64,000 bases of DNA from Sinorhizobium meliloti 4H41 (GTDB lineage: Bacteria; Pseudomonadota; Alphaproteobacteria; Rhizobiales; Rhizobiaceae), in contig NZ_AQWP01000003.1 of NCBI RefSeq assembly GCF_000375585.1, forward strand, positions 82,839 to 146,838, given 5' to 3'. The position numbers and the translations under genes are program-made. Shown in pieces: positions 18,049-26,886 of the stretch; position 1 is the stretch's first letter, and every line of letters starts with the position of its first letter. The notes under the pieces were generated by a model. The model saw only the letters and a list, made by a program, of their open reading frames with translations. It was not told the origin of the DNA and made no database searches.

Positions 18049-19718
18049 CACCTGACCTCCAGCTTCAGCGGTAGCGCGATCTTGAGCCCGAGGCCAGGAG
18101 AATTCCGGCAGACCGCCAGCTTTCCGCCAAGCTCCGCCACCCGCTGCGACAGCGAGAGGGGCTTCATCTCGAGTTCACCCGATATTCCCGTGCCGTTATC
18201 GGTGATCTCCAGGTTCAGGAGCTCCGCGTTCCTGACAAAAGCTATCCGCAACAGCGTCGCCCGTCCGTGGCGCACCGCATTGCTCGCGGCTTCGGAGATC
18301 AACTGCATTATCTCGTAAAGCATCCATTTGGGAACCACGAGCGGCGCGGGTCCGTGTGACACGTCGATTGAGCAATTCCACTGCGTTCTCAAGAGGTCGA
18401 GAAATTCCGGAAGTTCGTGCTCGATCCTGGCGAGATTACCTTCCTCTCCCGGTCGGTTCTCATCCACGAATTTGCGGACACATTGCTGCTGTTCGAGGAT
18501 GAGCGAGCCCACCTCCGTCAGCTGCGTCTTTGCGCCATCCGGGATTCCTTCTCCGATCAGTTTCAGTTTGAGACGCGCCGCAGTGAGGTTCTGAAGCACG
18601 CTGTCATGCAGATCGCGGGCAAGGCGCATGCGCCCCTCGGAACGGGCGGCCTGGATAAGAGCGACACGCTCGAGCTCCGTCCCGACGCGGGTGGCGATGA
18701 TCTGAGACAGATCTTTCGTGTCGTCTGCGGCGTTGGCGAAGCTGACCACGAAAACGCAGCCGCGATATCGAACACTGGAGAAGGTGGCGGAAAATACCTT
18801 GCGGTCCGATTGGTCGGTGTTTGCGCGGATCTGGGGCAGATCGGCGAACAGGCCATTCAGCGCCTCGCCGCTCTTGCGATCGCGTCCGTCGTAGTGATCG
18901 GGATCGTGACGACGCCAGAAGTCGGTGTCCCTGAGATCGGCCAATTGGAGCGTGCCGTTAGCCCAGTATGCGACGCATCCCGATTCGAATTCCTGCTCAC
19001 GCCAGATGACGAGCAGATGCGCATCGCCAAGAACGCCGGAAGCATGTTCCAACAGGATGCTCAGCCAGGACACCCTGTCCTCGCCGATTGCGCCCGGCGG
19101 CCACTGCGCGAGTTGCGCCAGGCGCTGCCGGCTTCGTTCGCGATAGGCTCCGAAATAGCCGAGCGTCGCCGCGATGAGCACGAAATAGGTGGACCGCATG
19201 ATGAAGACGTTGAGTTCCGCGTCGCCGTCGAGAAGGTCGGGAAGGCCGACCACGAGCTGGACGAGAAGGGCGATCAGTGCTCCGAGCGCGGCACCCTTCA
19301 AACCCCAGCGCATCGTCATCGCCAGGATGACGAACGGAAGAATCGAAAAGAACGGGCTCACCAGTTCGTTCGTCAGGAACGTCAGCCAGCCGACGACCGC
19401 CGCGTCGATACCATGGATCAGGAGGTGCACCGGACTGACGAACGAGTACCGCAGCGGAAAGATCACCAGCGCAGTTGCGAGGAGAAGGTAGAGGCAAAGA
19501 ACGACGCGAGACTCGTATAGAAGCGAGTTTGGCCGAGTGGGATCGAGATAGATCGCCAGGATAGCGAAAGCTGCGGTGATAACGCGACCGAGGCAGATCA
19601 GGCGTTCCGGATCGGTGCGCAACAGCCACTCGCGCGCCCCCCCGGCAAATTCCTTGGCGGGGCGGTGAGCGCGCACAGGCGCTTCATTCCGGGTCGGCTG
19701 CGTGATCGCCATGCGCAA
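18048..19718 (-). CDS. Membrane sensor histidine kinase (NarX/HisKA_3 type)
   Basis: 556 residues. An N-terminal block of about six hydrophobic segments (residues about 40-190) is followed by a GAF-like linker, a HisKA_3 dimerisation helix with H370 in RLARDLHDSVLQNL, and an HATPase domain (SEAASNAVRHGRA, DNGTGI, GLGLKIALPL). It autophosphorylates and passes phosphate to the coupled NarL-type regulator. The signal is unknown; an all-membrane sensor domain without a large periplasmic loop suggests detection in or near the membrane. Confidence 0.92.
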   Translation of the reverse strand: MRMAITQPTRNEAPVRAHRPAKEFAGGAREWLLRTDPERLICLGRVITAAFAILAIYLDPTRPNSLLYESRVVLCLYLLLATALVIFPLRYSFVSPVHLLIHGIDAAVVGWLTFLTNELVSPFFSILPFVILAMTMRWGLKGAALGALIALLVQLVVGLPDLLDGDAELNVFIMRSTYFVLIAATLGYFGAYRERSRQRLAQLAQWPPGAIGEDRVSWLSILLEHASGVLGDAHLLVIWREQEFESGCVAYWANGTLQLADLRDTDFWRRHDPDHYDGRDRKSGEALNGLFADLPQIRANTDQSDRKVFSATFSSVRYRGCVFVVSFANAADDTKDLSQIIATRVGTELERVALIQAARSEGRMRLARDLHDSVLQNLTAARLKLKLIGEGIPDGAKTQLTEVGSLILEQQQCVRKFVDENRPGEEGNLARIEHELPEFLDLLRTQWNCSIDVSHGPAPLVVPKWMLYEIMQLISEAASNAVRHGRATLLRIAFVRNAELLNLEITDNGTGISGELEMKPLSLSQRVAELGGKLAVCRNSPGLGLKIALPLKLEVR

Positions 19719-19811
19719 CTCTGCCTTCGCGCGATCGCGGAAGTGAAAATTTATATTAGTATGTCGCGATCTTCACTGCGAATGGCGCGAAAGTCAACGA
19801 TCCTGTGCCGC

Positions 19812-20828
19812 CTAAGCGCGCCTGAAGAGACGCGCGACGCTGGAGCGGCTTCGGCCGACCGTCGCGCGCGGCTTGCCGAGGACAAGCGCGGCGACGGCGA
19901 TGCCCAGCACGCAGAAAGCCGCCGTCGTTGCGACCGGGACGCGGCGGGACGAGCGCAGCCCGCCGTCTATGCCCCCGGGTTCGGCCGGTGCCCTGAACAG
20001 ATTGCCATGGCTCCTCGCCACGCGCGGCGCGCGGCTCAGATAACGCGATGTCAGCTTCGCCATGAGCCGCGGGGTCATGTTCGGCGCGACGAAATGCGCA
20101 AACCGCGTCAGATCGGCGACAAGGCCGACGGTCAGCGAATTTCGGGGGCGCTCCGCCAGGCGCACGATCGCCCGGGCAGCGCGGCGCGCATTGTAGACGG
20201 GCGGAGGAACGCTCAGCCTGCGACCGGTGTAATTGGCGCCGTGCTTGACCCCGGGTGTGTCCATGAAGGTCGGATAGACGTCGCAAATGTGAATGTCGCG
20301 CTCGTCCGCAAGCTCCGCCCGCAGAGCTTCCGAAAAGCCCCTCAGGCCGAATTTGCTGGCGCTGTAGGCCGCGGCAAAGGGTGCAGAGGCGAAGCCGCCG
20401 AGCGAGATCATATTGATGAAAATGCCGTGTCCCTGTTTGCGGAAGATCGGGATCGCCGCGTGCGCGTCGTTGAGATGGCCGATCAGGTTGGTGCGGATGA
20501 CCTGTTCATGCGCTTCGATCGGCGTTTCCTCGAAGCGGCCGACGGCGCCGACGCCGACATTGCTGAACCAGACGTCTATCTTGCCGAAGCTCATCGCCTT
20601 CCTGGCCAGGTCCTTGACCGCATCGGCGTCCGTCACGTCGGTCGGGGCGACGAGAACCTCCGCTCCGAGTCTACGGCAGTTTCTGGCGACCTCGTGAAGC
20701 GCGGCCGCATCGCGCGCCGCAAGCACGAGCTTCGACCCGCGCCGGGCAAAGGCCTCGGCGGTGGCCTGTCCAACCCCCGACGACGCCCCGGTGATGACGA
20801 CCACTGCATCTTCGAGAGAATTCAACAT
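19812..20828 (-). CDS. Short-chain dehydrogenase with C-terminal membrane anchor
   Basis: 338 residues. N-terminal Rossmann motif TGASSGVGQATAEAF, then catalytic Ser in NMISLGG and YSASK (Tyr/Lys). The extra C-terminal part contains a hydrophobic segment (VATTAAFCVLGIAVAALVLG, about residues 300-319), unusual for the family and suggesting membrane attachment. Substrate unknown. It has its own RpoE2-type promoter at 20898-20922, 70 bases upstream. Confidence 0.88.
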   Translation of the reverse strand: MLNSLEDAVVVITGASSGVGQATAEAFARRGSKLVLAARDAAALHEVARNCRRLGAEVLVAPTDVTDADAVKDLARKAMSFGKIDVWFSNVGVGAVGRFEETPIEAHEQVIRTNLIGHLNDAHAAIPIFRKQGHGIFINMISLGGFASAPFAAAYSASKFGLRGFSEALRAELADERDIHICDVYPTFMDTPGVKHGANYTGRRLSVPPPVYNARRAARAIVRLAERPRNSLTVGLVADLTRFAHFVAPNMTPRLMAKLTSRYLSRAPRVARSHGNLFRAPAEPGGIDGGLRSSRRVPVATTAAFCVLGIAVAALVLGKPRATVGRSRSSVARLFRRA

Positions 20829-20897
20829 ATCGCTCCTCCATCTGCCGTCCGCACGCCGGCCGCAACCACATTACAAGCATGCCCCCGCCGCCTGTGG

Positions 20898-20922
20898 AAC
20901 CGCGAGGGAGCGAAGATGTTCC
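20898..20922 (-). promoter_or_regulatory. RpoE2/EcfG-type promoter for the anchored dehydrogenase
   Basis: Minus strand GGAAC, 18 bases, TT (CGGTTCC). Good consensus match. Confidence 0.65.
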
Positions 20923-20937
20923 GGCAGCGCCGGCCCG

Positions 20938-21129
20938 TTAACGCTTCGTCTTGCCGGCGTCCGAAACCTTGCCGCGATGCGGATCCTTCAGGTTCTCGCC
21001 GACGGCGTCCCGATCGCGTTCCGGATCATCCTTGGCGGGGAGATATCCTCTCGGGCGCGTCTCCTTCGGCCCTTCCCACCGCGGCGACTGCTCGGTGGTG
21101 CCGGGCGCACCTTCCTTTGGCGTTTTCAT
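20938..21129 (-). CDS. Small hydrophilic protein (63 aa)
   Basis: 63 residues, strongly charged, with no hydrophobic core (MKTPKEGAPGTTEQSPRWEG at the start); expected to be disordered. The ATG at 21129 has GGAG seven bases upstream; the next upstream ATG would be too close. It is downstream of the 80-aa hydrophilic gene and may be read from the same stress promoter. Confidence 0.6.
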   Translation of the reverse strand: MKTPKEGAPGTTEQSPRWEGPKETRPRGYLPAKDDPERDRDAVGENLKDPHRGKVSDAGKTKR

Positions 21130-21184
21130 CGTCATTCTCCATCAAGCTGAAAGGCGAACCGACCACTGTGCATCCGGATCGCAC

Positions 21185-21427
21185 TCATTCCTGGTCTTTC
21201 ATATCGGGCAGGGGATTGCGCTGGTCGGCATCCTCCAGGTCGGACTTGACGATGTATTCATCCCTCTTCAAACGCGCCGCCTCCCGCGCGGCCTTGGCGT
21301 TCGGGATCTCGTCCGGTTCGATCGGGGGTTTGTCGGCCTCCGGGCGCAGGTCGCTGTCATTCTCGACAGGCCGTTCCACGGTCTTCACATCAAGGGGGGC
21401 TGCCGATGGTCGCTTGGCTTTCTCCAT
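21185..21427 (-). CDS. Small hydrophilic acidic protein (80 aa)
   Basis: 80 residues rich in Asp, Glu, Lys, Pro and Ala with a helical stretch NAKAAREAARLKRDEYIVK. No domain recognised. The ATG at 21427 follows CAGGAGAGTGAG; the frame extends to 21448 with a poorer site. An RpoE2-type promoter (21463-21487) stands directly upstream. Likely a stress-induced hydrophilin-like protein. Confidence 0.65.
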   Translation of the reverse strand: MEKAKRPSAAPLDVKTVERPVENDSDLRPEADKPPIEPDEIPNAKAAREAARLKRDEYIVKSDLEDADQRNPLPDMKDQE

Positions 21428-21462
21428 CTCACTCTCCTGCTGTTTCATTGGGTCAGGAGGGC

Positions 21463-21487
21463 AACGTGAAGCCGTAGGCGAAGTTCC
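21463..21487 (-). promoter_or_regulatory. RpoE2/EcfG-type promoter for the 80-aa gene
   Basis: Minus strand GGAAC, 18 bases, TT (ACGTTG), one of the best matches in the window. It is back to back with the plus-strand site at 21519-21543. Confidence 0.75.
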
Positions 21488-21518
21488 ATTGGCGGTCTTC
21501 TCAAGACCGCCATGGCCC

Positions 21519-21543
21519 GGAACAAAGCCAGTCTGCCCGAGTT
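21519..21543 (+). promoter_or_regulatory. RpoE2/EcfG-type promoter for the YghA-like dehydrogenase
   Basis: GGAAC, 18 bases, TT (AGTTAG), 80 bases before the ATG at 21623. Divergent partner of 21463-21487. Confidence 0.65.
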
Positions 21544-21622
21544 AGGGCCGCGTACTCGCCGGAGGCAGCGCAGCGATGCCGATTGTCATTCCAGAAGGAG
21601 CCTTGCGAAGGAGTTCGTGACC

Positions 21623-22480
21623 ATGGAAAAATTTCCGCACCCTCCCTTTCCCCGCCAAACCCAGGATATGCCCGGCACCACCGATCGGATGCAGCCGCTG
21701 CCGGATCACGGGGAAAACTCCTACCAGGGTTCCGGACGCCTGAAGGACAAGAGAGCCATCATCACCGGCGGGGACAGCGGCATCGGCAGGGCCGTGGCGA
21801 TCGCCTATGCGCGCGAGGGAGCGGACGTTCTCATCAGCTATCTGAGCGAACATGACGACGCGATGGCCACCAAGGCTCTGGTGGAGGAAGCCGGCCGCAA
21901 GGCCGTGCTTGCCGCCGGCGACATTCAGTCGTCCGACCATTGCCGCAGGATCGTCGAAACGGCCGTTCGGGAGCTCGGCGGCATCGACATCCTCGTCAAC
22001 AATGCGGCCCATCAGGCGACCTTCAAGAACATCGAGGACATCAGCGACGAGGAATGGGAGCTGACATTCCGCGTCAACATGCACGCGATGTTCTATCTGA
22101 CCAAGGCAGCGGTGCCGCACATGAAGAAGGGCAGCGCCATCATCAACACCGCCTCCATCAATGCCGATGCTCCCAATCCGATCCTGCTCGCCTATGCGAC
22201 CACCAAGGGCGCGATTCACAATTTCAGTGCCGGTCTCGCTCAGATGCTGGCCGAGCGGGGGATAAGGGTGAACGTCGTGGCTCCGGGACCGATCTGGACG
22301 CCGCTTATTCCCTCCACCATGCCCGAGGATACGGTCACGAATTTCGGCAAGCAGGTGCCGATGAAGCGTCCGGGGCAGCCCGTGGAGCTCGCCTCGGCCT
22401 ATGTCATGCTCGCAGACCCCATGTCGAGCTACGTGTCCGGTGCGACGATCGCCGTGACCGGCGGCAAGCCGTTCCTCTGA
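21623..22480 (+). CDS. Short-chain dehydrogenase/reductase (YghA/YhdF-type)
   Basis: 285 residues. It has the long N-terminal extension of the YghA group (PPFPRQTQDMPGTTDRMQP), then TGGDSGIGRAVAIAYAREGADV, NNAAHQ, catalytic Ser in NTASINAD, YATTKGA (Tyr/Lys) and a C-terminal VSGATIAVTGGKPFL. NAD(P)-dependent; members reduce sugars or aldehydes, substrate here unknown. The ATG at 21623 follows GAAGGAG. Stress induction is suggested by the RpoE2-type promoter. Confidence 0.9.
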   Translation: MEKFPHPPFPRQTQDMPGTTDRMQPLPDHGENSYQGSGRLKDKRAIITGGDSGIGRAVAIAYAREGADVLISYLSEHDDAMATKALVEEAGRKAVLAAGDIQSSDHCRRIVETAVRELGGIDILVNNAAHQATFKNIEDISDEEWELTFRVNMHAMFYLTKAAVPHMKKGSAIINTASINADAPNPILLAYATTKGAIHNFSAGLAQMLAERGIRVNVVAPGPIWTPLIPSTMPEDTVTNFGKQVPMKRPGQPVELASAYVMLADPMSSYVSGATIAVTGGKPFL

Positions 22481-22520
22481 GCGGCCGGCGGTCGGCGAAC
22501 GGCTCGTCGATCGCACCCGA

Positions 22521-22538
22521 ATGAAATGTACATTTCAT
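22521..22538. promoter_or_regulatory. Perfect 18-base palindrome, likely operator
   Basis: ATGAAATGTACATTTCAT, a complete palindrome 67 bases before the start of the binding-protein gene. A transcription-factor site is the natural reading; the regulator is not in the immediate neighbourhood. Confidence 0.6.
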
Positions 22539-22605
22539 CTTGATTTTATTCAGAATTCGTATTCCATTTCCTCCCGGCTTCACAGTCGCCGAGAGAGGTA
22601 CTTTC

Positions 22606-23535
22606 ATGAAACGCATATTGTCCGCTGCCGTACTGGCTCTCTTCGCCAGCGCGGCCAACGCCGAAAACATCGGCATCACCATCGCCCGCTCCGACAGCGC
22701 ATTCCTGACCATCCTGCGCGACGGCATGCAGGACCAGGCCGCCAAGCTCGACGGCGTCACCGTCCAGGTCGAGGATGCGCAGAACGATCCGAGCCGGCAG
22801 CTCGACCAGGTGCAGAACTTCGTCTCCTCCGGCGTCGACGCGATCATCGTCATCGCCGTCGACGGGGACAGCACACCTGCGCTGACCAAGATGGCGAGCG
22901 ATGCGGGCATCCCGATCGTCTACGCGAACCACCCGCCGGCCGATGTCGACAAGCTACCCGACACGGCTGCCTTCGTCGGCTCCAACGAGGTCGATTCCGG
23001 CACGCTGGAAACGAAGGAAGTGTGCCGGCTGCTCGGTGGCAAGGGCGCGGCCTATGTCCTCATGGGACCGCTCAACAATCACTCCTCGCTCGTCCGGACG
23101 AAGGACATCCATGACGTGATCGCCACGGACGAGTGCAAGGGCATGAGCGTCATCGAGGAGCAGAGCGCCAATTGGGATCGTCTCGAAGCCGCCAACATCA
23201 TGACCAACTGGCTTTCGACCGGACGGGAATTCGATGCCGTGATCGCCAATAACGACGAGATGGCCATCGGCGCTATCCAGGCCATGAAGGCGGCGGGCGT
23301 CGACATGTCCAAGGTCGTCGTAGGCGGCATCGACGCAACGCCGGACGGCCTGGCCGCCATGGCCGCGGGCGATCTGGACGTCACCGTCTTTCAGAATGCG
23401 ATCGCCCAAGGGACTGCCGCCATGGACGCCGCCGTCGCCCTTTCGCGCGGCCAGAAGACCGAACGGCAGATCTGGGTTCCCTTCGAACTGGTGACGCCGC
23501 AGAACATGCAGGACTACGCCACGGCCAACCAGTAG
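22606..23535 (+). CDS. Periplasmic sugar-type ABC binding protein (orphan)
   Basis: 309 residues with a signal peptide ending in ASAANA (about residue 19). It belongs to the periplasmic-binding-protein type 1 group (ribose/inositol-like): ARSDSAFLTILRDGMQDQA, SSGVDAIIVIAVDGD, VVVGGIDATPDGLAAM. No permease or ATPase gene is next to it, so it either serves a transporter encoded elsewhere or a sensory function. An 18-base palindrome lies upstream and a large hairpin follows, so the gene is a single unit. Confidence 0.87.
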   Translation: MKRILSAAVLALFASAANAENIGITIARSDSAFLTILRDGMQDQAAKLDGVTVQVEDAQNDPSRQLDQVQNFVSSGVDAIIVIAVDGDSTPALTKMASDAGIPIVYANHPPADVDKLPDTAAFVGSNEVDSGTLETKEVCRLLGGKGAAYVLMGPLNNHSSLVRTKDIHDVIATDECKGMSVIEEQSANWDRLEAANIMTNWLSTGREFDAVIANNDEMAIGAIQAMKAAGVDMSKVVVGGIDATPDGLAAMAAGDLDVTVFQNAIAQGTAAMDAAVALSRGQKTERQIWVPFELVTPQNMQDYATANQ

Positions 23536-23570
23536 GCCCTGGTTTCCAGGACCTCATCCAGTCCTCGTCC

Positions 23571-23615
23571 GCCGGCCGCTTTTCCCTCGCACCGCCTGCA
23601 GGGAAAGCGGCCGGC
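23571..23615 (+). terminator. Large hairpin after the binding-protein gene
   Basis: Arms GCCGGCCGCTTTTCCCT and AGGGAAAGCGGCCGGC (one bulged T) around a 12-base loop, 35 bases after the stop. There is no T-run, so it may stabilise the 3' end rather than terminate. Confidence 0.6.
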
Positions 23616-23698
23616 AGGTCGGGACGACTGTTTCGCCCGGCCTCGTCGCACCGTTTGACAGCGACGAGATTCACTTCGGGGAAAACCGGCAACCATTC

Positions 23699-23713
23699 GT
23701 GAATTTCATTCAC
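23699..23713. promoter_or_regulatory. Short inverted repeat upstream of the MFS gene
   Basis: GTGAAT-TTC-ATTCAC, about 130 bases before the ATG. Possibly an operator; weak evidence. Confidence 0.3.
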
Positions 23714-23844
23714 AGGCATTGCGACTGGCGAGGTGCTTCTCGCGGCCGGTCGGCTGCAGCATATTGCACTGCGAAACGTCAACCATCGCCAACGTCTTCG
23801 AGTCCCGCTTCGCGACCGCGAATGGCGGGCGGAAAGGATTTGCC

Positions 23845-25038
23845 ATGCCTTTGGCCATCTTCGCATTGACGATCGCGGCCTATGCGATCGGAACCACCGA
23901 ATTCGTGATCGTCGGTCTGCTGCCGACGGTCGCCACCGACCTCGCAATTACGCTGCCGCTTGCCGGCCTCATCGTCAGTGTCTACGCGCTCGGCGTCACC
24001 TTCGGCGCGCCAGTCCTGACGGCGCTGACCGGGCGGATCGAACGCAAGCCGCTGCTTCTCGGGCTGATGGCGCTCTTCATTGCCGGGAATACGGCCGCGG
24101 CGCTCTCGCCGAACTACGAAGTGCTGCTCGTCGCACGGGTGCTTTCGGCCTTCGCCCACGGCGTCTTCTTCTCGGTCGGCTCGACGATCGCCGCCGATCT
24201 GGTACCGGAGAACCGCCGCGCTTCCGCGATAGCCATGATGTTCATGGGACTGACGGTCGCGATCGTCACCGGCGTCCCTATCGGCACCTATGTCGGCCAA
24301 ATCTTCGGGTGGCGGGCGACGTTCTGGGGCGTTGCGGCGCTCGGTGTCGTCGCCTTTGCCGGCATCGCCGCCCTCCTTCCGGGCACGCTCACCAAAGCCG
24401 CGCCGGCGAGCCTTCTCGATCAAGTGCGGGTGCTCGGTTCCGGCCGTCTGCTCATCGTCTTCGCCATGACCGCGCTCGGCTATGGCGGCACCTTCGTCGC
24501 CTTCACCTTCCTGGCGCCGATCCTGCAAGAGGTCACCGGCTTTTCCGAACGGAGCGTCAGCCTGATCCTCGTGCTTTACGGCGTCGCCATTGCCATCGGC
24601 AACATCGCCGGCGGGCGGATCGCCAACACCAATCCGGTCAAAGCGCTCGTCGGGCTCTTCCTGCTGCAGGCGCTGGTGCTGGTGATCTTCTCGTTCACCG
24701 CCATCTCGCCGGTGCTGACGCTCGTGACGCTCGCCGCGCTCGGCTTCCTGTCCTTCGCAAACGTACCGGGTCTGCAGCTCTACGTGGTTCAGCTTGCCAA
24801 GGAGCACCGGCCCGGTGCCGTCGACGTCGCCTCGGCGCTGAACATCGCCGCCTTCAATCTGGGTATCGCGCTCGGCGCGTGGCTCGGCGGCTTGGTGGTC
24901 GCCTCTCCGCTCGGCCTCGCCGCCACGCCATGGGTCGGTGCCATTCTCGTTTCGGGCGCACTCCTGCTCACGCTCTGGAGCGGCGTTCTCGACCGCCGCG
25001 AAACGGTGTGCGGCGAGCCCGCCACCGTCACCGGCTGA
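23845..25038 (+). CDS. MFS exporter, AraJ/YdhP-like (DHA1 family)
   Basis: 397 residues with 12 predicted membrane helices. The N-terminus AIGTTEFVIVGLLPTVATDL and the segment SVGSTIAADLVPENRRASAIAMMF are characteristic of the AraJ/YdhP/PbuE drug-and-arabinose exporter group. It exports small molecules by proton antiport; substrate unknown. The ATG at 23845 follows GGAAAGGA. A GC-rich hairpin follows the gene. Confidence 0.88.
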   Translation: MPLAIFALTIAAYAIGTTEFVIVGLLPTVATDLAITLPLAGLIVSVYALGVTFGAPVLTALTGRIERKPLLLGLMALFIAGNTAAALSPNYEVLLVARVLSAFAHGVFFSVGSTIAADLVPENRRASAIAMMFMGLTVAIVTGVPIGTYVGQIFGWRATFWGVAALGVVAFAGIAALLPGTLTKAAPASLLDQVRVLGSGRLLIVFAMTALGYGGTFVAFTFLAPILQEVTGFSERSVSLILVLYGVAIAIGNIAGGRIANTNPVKALVGLFLLQALVLVIFSFTAISPVLTLVTLAALGFLSFANVPGLQLYVVQLAKEHRPGAVDVASALNIAAFNLGIALGAWLGGLVVASPLGLAATPWVGAILVSGALLLTLWSGVLDRRETVCGEPATVTG

Positions 25039-25053
25039 GATTTGCGAAACATC

Positions 25054-25080
25054 GCGCTGCCGCCGGAATTGCGGCAGCGC
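25054..25080 (+). terminator. Hairpin after the MFS gene
   Basis: Perfect 10-base arms GCGCTGCCGC and GCGGCAGCGC with a 7-base loop, 16 bases after the stop codon. Confidence 0.65.
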
Positions 25081-25255
25081 ACAATTCATCATTGCATCGG
25101 CAGCAGCCGGTCCGTATAAAGCCGGTACTCACCCCGGACCCGGTGAAACCCCGGGTGGCTCTTCTGGCCGCCGATCCGCCAGACAACGCAACAGCATCAA
25201 ACCATGACGAGCCGGCCTCCCGCCGGCCTGGTGCGCTACTCTTGCGAAGAAAATC
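25081..25255 (+). promoter_or_regulatory. Structured leader upstream of the SulP gene (possible cis-regulatory RNA)
   Basis: The 175 bases between the hairpin and the ATG contain further self-complementary pieces: ACCCGG/CCGGGT around 25138-25156 and GCCGGC/GCCGGC around 25210-25227, the second close to the start codon. Alphaproteobacterial sulfate permease genes are known to carry a structured leader (the sul1 RNA motif); whether this one fits that consensus I cannot test. Confidence 0.3.
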
Positions 25256-26743
25256 ATGAAACTGACACTTGCCAGCTATAAACGCGAATGGTTCTCCAAT
25301 ATCCGCGCCGACGTCCTATCGGGCATCGTCGTGGCGCTTGCACTGATCCCGGAGGCCATCGGCTTCTCGGTCATCGCCGGCGTCGATCCGAAGGTCGGCC
25401 TCTTCGCCTCCTTCGCCATCGCCTGCGTCTCCGCCTTTACCGGCGGCCGCCCGGGGATGATCTCGGCGGCAACGGCCGCCACCGCCGTCCTGATGGTGAC
25501 TCTCGTCAGGGATCACGGCCTCCAATATCTCTTTGCCGCCACCCTGCTGATGGGGCTCATCCAGATCGCCGCCGGCTTCCTGAAGCTCGGCCGGGTGATG
25601 CGCTTCGTCTCCCGTTCGGTCATCACCGGCTTCGTCAATGCGCTTGCGATTCTGATCTTCATGGCGCAGCTTCCGGAACTCATCGGCGTGCCGCACGTGA
25701 CCTATGCGATGATCGCGGCGGGGCTCGCGATCATTTACCTGTTTCCTTACGTCACCAGGGCGGTTCCCTCGCCGCTCGTCGCCATCGCCGTTCTGACCGC
25801 GGTGGCCGTATGGACCGGCATGGACATTCGCACGGTCGGCGATCTCGGCGAACTGCCGTCGAGCCTGCCGATCTTCGCGCTGCCGCAGGTGCCGCTCACC
25901 TTCGAGACGCTGCAGATCATCTTCCCCTATTCCGTGGCGCTTGCGGCCGTCGGGCTGCTCGAATCCCTTCTGACCGCTCAGATCGTCGACGACATGACGG
26001 ACACGACGAGCAACAAGAGCCAGGAATGCATCGGCCAGGGCGCCAGCAACATCGCCTCCGGTCTCATAGGCGGGATGGGCGGCTGCGCCATGATCGGCCA
26101 GTCGGTGATCAACGTGACCTCCGGCGGGCGCGGGCGGCTCTCGACCTTCGTCGCCGGCGCCTTCCTTCTCTTCCTGATACTCGTCCTCGACGACCTCGTC
26201 CGCATCATTCCGATGGCCGCACTCGTGGCTGTCATGATCATGGTCTCGGTCGGCACCTTCTCGTGGCGCTCCATCCTCGACCTGCGCCGCAATCCCCTGC
26301 CCTCCTCCGTGGTGATGCTGGCAACCGTCGTCACCACGGTCGGCACCCATGATCTCGCAAAGGGCGTTCTGGTCGGGGTGCTTCTGTCGGGGGTGTTCTT
26401 CGCCGGAAAGGTCGCCCGCCTCTTCCATGTCCGCTCGATGCTCGACGAGAACGGCACGGTGCGCACCTACCATGTCGACGGCCAGATCTTCTTCGCCTCG
26501 ACCGAGGGATTCATCGGCGCCTTCGACTTCGCCGAGCCGTTGGAAAAGGTCGTCATCGACGTCGGCGAGGCGCATCTGTGGGACATCACCGCAGTCGGCG
26601 CACTGGACAAGGTGGTGCTTAAATATCGCCGCCACGGCGTAACCGTCGAGGTGATCGGCCTCAACGAGGCGAGCGCTCATATGCTCGACCGCTTCGCCGT
26701 GCACGACAAGAGCGAAGGCGCGGCGCTCACCGCAACACATTGA
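25256..26743 (+). CDS. SulP-family anion permease with STAS domain
   Basis: 495 residues. The SulP membrane domain starts with [27 protein letters not shown], the family signature, and runs to about residue 385; a C-terminal STAS domain follows ([37 protein letters not shown]). Members import sulfate, bicarbonate or dicarboxylates. Sulfate is the default guess. It forms a single unit ending in a strong bidirectional terminator. Confidence 0.92.
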   Translation: MKLTLASYKREWFSNIRADVLSGIVVALALIPEAIGFSVIAGVDPKVGLFASFAIACVSAFTGGRPGMISAATAATAVLMVTLVRDHGLQYLFAATLLMGLIQIAAGFLKLGRVMRFVSRSVITGFVNALAILIFMAQLPELIGVPHVTYAMIAAGLAIIYLFPYVTRAVPSPLVAIAVLTAVAVWTGMDIRTVGDLGELPSSLPIFALPQVPLTFETLQIIFPYSVALAAVGLLESLLTAQIVDDMTDTTSNKSQECIGQGASNIASGLIGGMGGCAMIGQSVINVTSGGRGRLSTFVAGAFLLFLILVLDDLVRIIPMAALVAVMIMVSVGTFSWRSILDLRRNPLPSSVVMLATVVTTVGTHDLAKGVLVGVLLSGVFFAGKVARLFHVRSMLDENGTVRTYHVDGQIFFASTEGFIGAFDFAEPLEKVVIDVGEAHLWDITAVGALDKVVLKYRRHGVTVEVIGLNEASAHMLDRFAVHDKSEGAALTATH

Positions 26744-26748
26744 ATTCA

Positions 26749-26786
26749 CGAGACCCCGGGTCGGATAGGATCAGCCCGGGGTCTCG
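26749..26786. terminator. Bidirectional terminator hairpin
   Basis: Perfect 12-base arms CGAGACCCCGGG and CCCGGGGTCTCG with a 14-base loop, between the convergent SulP and IclR genes. Confidence 0.75.
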
Positions 26787-26886
26787 TCCACAGGGACACG
26801 GGTTGCCCTGCCGGCGAGCACGGCCGCCTGCGGCTTTTCATCTAAAGTCAGACGGAACTAAACCGAAAATACCCTGCGGCTCACGA

